This document shows positions 63,201-64,000 of a DNA stretch of 64,000 nucleotides, piece by piece. Made by a program: the position numbers and the translations under genes. Position 1 is the first letter of the stretch, and the number at the start of each line of letters is the position of its first letter. Source of the stretch: Candidatus Bathyarchaeota archaeon (GTDB lineage Archaea > Thermoproteota > Bathyarchaeia > Bathyarchaeales > Bathycorpusculaceae); contig JAOULW010000007.1 in NCBI GenBank assembly GCA_029881805.1, forward strand, positions 1 through 64,000, written 5' to 3'. The notes under the pieces were generated by a model that was not told where the DNA came from, searched no databases, and was given only the letters and a program-made list of their open reading frames with translations.

Positions 63201-63482
63201 AAAGGCAACTACACAATAAGTGTCTACATAGAACCTGTTCTGGACGAGATAGACGTCTATGACAACGACCTTACTGGCGGCACTGTTTATGTTGGCATTC
63301 CTGGTGACATCGATGGCAATGGCATTGTTGAAGTCAAAGACCTATTGGCTATCGCTTTAGCCTACGGTAGCTACCCAGGAAAAGTCGGTTACCAAGCAAA
63401 CTTGGATATAAATGGCAACGAGTTCATAGACGTAAAAGACATACTCATAGCAGCAATAAACTACGGGCAACACTACCCATAG
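60246..63482 (+). CDS. Giant secreted protein: repeats, three PKD domains, metzincin-like motif, CARDB, dockerin
   Basis: A 1078-residue protein from ATG 60246 with GGAGAAAGG upstream. Signal peptide at residues 1-25. Two repeats, with SRKLDNSTQNLGTM and SRELDGSTANLGTM, cover about 30-220. Three PKD domains (about 306-395, 403-490 and 493-580) each have the FDFGDG/NFGDG motif. HEIGHAIGISV at about 727 and the Met-turn SVMAL resemble metzincin peptidases, though the position of the third zinc ligand is Val. A CARDB-like domain (about 910-1010) and a C-terminal dockerin pair (DIDGNGIVEVKD, DINGNEFIDVKD) follow. It may be a virus-encoded exit enzyme, adhesin or surface protein. Confidence 0.75.
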   Translation: MKKMLSFLMIGLICCATILTFVTIVRAEAVNITLMSRKLDNSTQNLGTMTVEPESPPQPPVPNLPRIVTRDTRPLPYQAFFIPPSRHVIHHWEYSGGIYVQDASMPLPGVNVYVNGPSPALLVAVYEEVPATIHLESRELDGSTANLGTMDFTGAYSLPLPYNIQKMVSGSPYYAKYYPPPQHLFDHWETTDGVWVPNPNIGPETDVYVSYDGTLRAVYKDSPLPPYDVTIAAYCYSEGTDPGVLISPAGVSTPRTFTGLVGTNEFTVPNLDPSGHTFRQWSNDEESTTISVSEAGTYTAYYDVNQKPIAVLDVDPDPPVVSVGAHVWFYGINSYDPDGDQIVAFFFDFGDGQNSGWLNYPTVADTHNYSASDEYWAKLMVKDNYGLESDWCTEVKITVLSIPGSPVAILEATPLLQELGSPVTFDASQSYDSDGWIEIYCFDYGDGVTEWTSDSVRVHVYSQGGDYSAKVLVSDNNELDSWSQPVEVTVTQFPEAHFVLSGPDTSFTPNIICEKSNAEFNALPSYDPDGTIVSYSWNFGDGATVTEDDPVTYHTYVSSGPYTVTLTVTDNKGATAFTSRSIFIDSLKWVVYFEVDYMTGHEPSDSALEYIHQYFTDNGIYVYFFIDDEIPLDEGVDATEFWQYENQYNDVWKLDDRAQGNIANAKYTLKEKWILYGTVDATGNAHGYSYGNTNAGNYIFIADQTNDIWADSNARTHDDVETVVLMHEIGHAIGISVEDVPGTDPDGDGTPEDYDDNSWSVMALGPSGDQCDATPIRYSSEYWEEKNLEFYTLSGSTLRIAAYSPVNIMVTDPFGRRVGFDSDSGETLNEITGATYTGPGTEPQEIYIPEPLEGDYVVQVFGTGVGAYEITLESVVNGSITDSDSWQGTTTIGEQHEETCRLDEDGAIVLPHDVGVTSISTSKTVVGQGFTMSINFSVENEGNYTETFDATVYVNETIITTFENIILTPKSHTDLIYVWNTTDFAKGNYTISVYIEPVLDEIDVYDNDLTGGTVYVGIPGDIDGNGIVEVKDLLAIALAYGSYPGKVGYQANLDINGNEFIDVKDILIAAINYGQHYP

Positions 63483-63638
63483 CTCCTCCTTCTATCGTGA
63501 CAAGTCGCAAGATAGGTGTCAGTCTTATCTAGAGACATAAGCCTATCGTGCAATGCTCAGAATTGTTAGTTTTTTAGTTTTCTTGTTAAGATTTGCTTTT
63601 AAACGTGCAAATCGGCTTGTTTTTTTAGTGAAAATGGA
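63483..63638. other. Intergenic region before the tail-protein gene
   Basis: A 156-bp region with a T-rich stretch and a CTTTTAAACG box near 63597-63606, which may be the TATA box of the next gene. No gene seen. Confidence 0.35.
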
Positions 63639-64000
63639 TTGAAAGAACAAAGAAGGGCACATTCAGGCAAAGTCAAACGCATCTATGTTTGGCGTCCAGT
63701 AAAAATCGACATGAATAGGCGCATTGAAGTTTGGCGTCCACTCGCGAATCTGACCAAGGTTCAGCTGAAGAAGGCGTTGAAAGTCGACCTCATCAATGGA
63801 GTTAAGAAGGCATTAATAGACGTTGACGAGAATGTGCTGGAACTCGACCTTGTTGTCGATAACGGTTTGGATGCTCTGTGCGGTCAAGGTTTTGACAGTA
63901 GCGGTAGCAGACCTGCAGTTTTCAATTACGTGGCTATCGGTACGGATGGCACGGCGCCAAGTAACTCGCAGACAGCTTTAGGTTCAGAGTCAATGCGTGT
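63639..64000 (+). CDS. Probable viral tail or structural protein (3' partial)
   Basis: A frame open from TTG 63639 to the window end, at least 120 residues. It has a twofold motif (IYVWRPVKID and IEVWRPLANL), then GLDALCGQG and NYVAIGTDGTAPSN. The last segment resembles sequences from tail-fibre or baseplate proteins. The downstream part is outside the window. Confidence 0.55.
   Translation, partial: MKEQRRAHSGKVKRIYVWRPVKIDMNRRIEVWRPLANLTKVQLKKALKVDLINGVKKALIDVDENVLELDLVVDNGLDALCGQGFDSSGSRPAVFNYVAIGTDGTAPSNSQTALGSESMR

Larger units (their letters stand above)
43057..64000. mobile_element. Provirus of head-tail type (partial; right end outside the window)
   Basis: From the integrase onward the genes change to viral types: recombinase, RHH regulators, HerA-like ATPase, wHTH proteins, a toxin, then portal, DUF2213 protease, scaffold, cement and an HK97-fold capsid in canonical order. 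Small overlapping genes, local keto-rich composition and dockerin-bearing secreted proteins also set it apart. The left edge is put at the end of the membrane-protein gene; the exact att site is not proven and the right edge is not reached. A large terminase was not found, so the element may be incomplete or the gene may lie beyond 64 kb. Confidence 0.8.

Noticed and set aside
1-64000. CRISPR array
   Set aside because: No regularly spaced repeat of 24 to 40 bp was noticed anywhere in the window.

Overview
The window reads as archaeal chromosome with a resident provirus. Archaeal markers are aIF5B, topoisomerase VI A and B, ABCE1, KEOPS Cgi121, Sua5, RadB, CDP-archaeol synthase, AglB, family B DNA polymerase and a ThrRS without an editing domain. 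Many starts sit 24 to 30 nt downstream of a TATA box (leaderless), while others have a GGAGGTG Shine-Dalgarno. The mix of aldehyde:ferredoxin oxidoreductase, histidine-utilisation genes, UbiD and an Ost3/OSTC-like protein fits a member of the TACK archaea, most likely Bathyarchaeia; this placement is inference from gene content.

Region 1 to 43.06 kb is a dense host segment. It starts with a ferredoxin and aldehyde:ferredoxin oxidoreductase pair, then a decayed integrase fragment, aIF5B, Top6A/Top6B, cytidine deaminase, ABCE1, a minute Glu/Trp-only ORF with a perfect Shine-Dalgarno, and an Ntn asparaginase. Next come a THUMP protein, Cgi121, a phosphoribosyltransferase and the histidine-degradation genes ftcD, hutI and hutU (no hutH seen). 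These are followed by Sua5, a CBS protein, a UbiD decarboxylase with a PAC4-like protein, endonuclease III, an XPD-like helicase, a Clp1/Grc3-like kinase, RadB and CarS. The segment ends with an Ost3/6-like membrane protein in an operon with topoisomerase I, then GcvT, AglB and a GT4 glycosyl-1-phosphate transferase, a SecB-like protein, QueT behind a structured leader, PolB, ThrRS and two membrane proteins.

Region 43.06 to 64.0 kb is a provirus of head-tail type that runs off the right edge. It has a tyrosine recombinase whose last 57 bp recur 1.38 kb downstream, two divergent ribbon-helix-helix regulators around a shared promoter, a chain of tiny overlapping ORFs leading into a HerA/FtsK-family ATPase, winged-helix proteins, a RelE-like toxin with a putative partner next to a Panacea-like ORF, and a signal-peptide membrane protein with a small HTH protein. 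The virion module follows: DUF1073-like portal, DUF2213-like protease, scaffold, cement protein and an encapsulin-like HK97-fold major capsid protein. After it come a glycosyltransferase, a methyltransferase, a winged-helix protein, a restriction-enzyme remnant, a 1078-residue secreted PKD/CARDB/dockerin protein with a metzincin-like motif, and the start of a probable tail protein. No large terminase is recognisable in the window.

The features most worth attention are the Glu/Trp micro-ORF, the queT leader, the Ost3/OSTC-like protein, the encapsulin-like capsid module without a visible terminase, the tRNA T-arm sequence embedded in the HerA gene, and the duplicated integrase tail.
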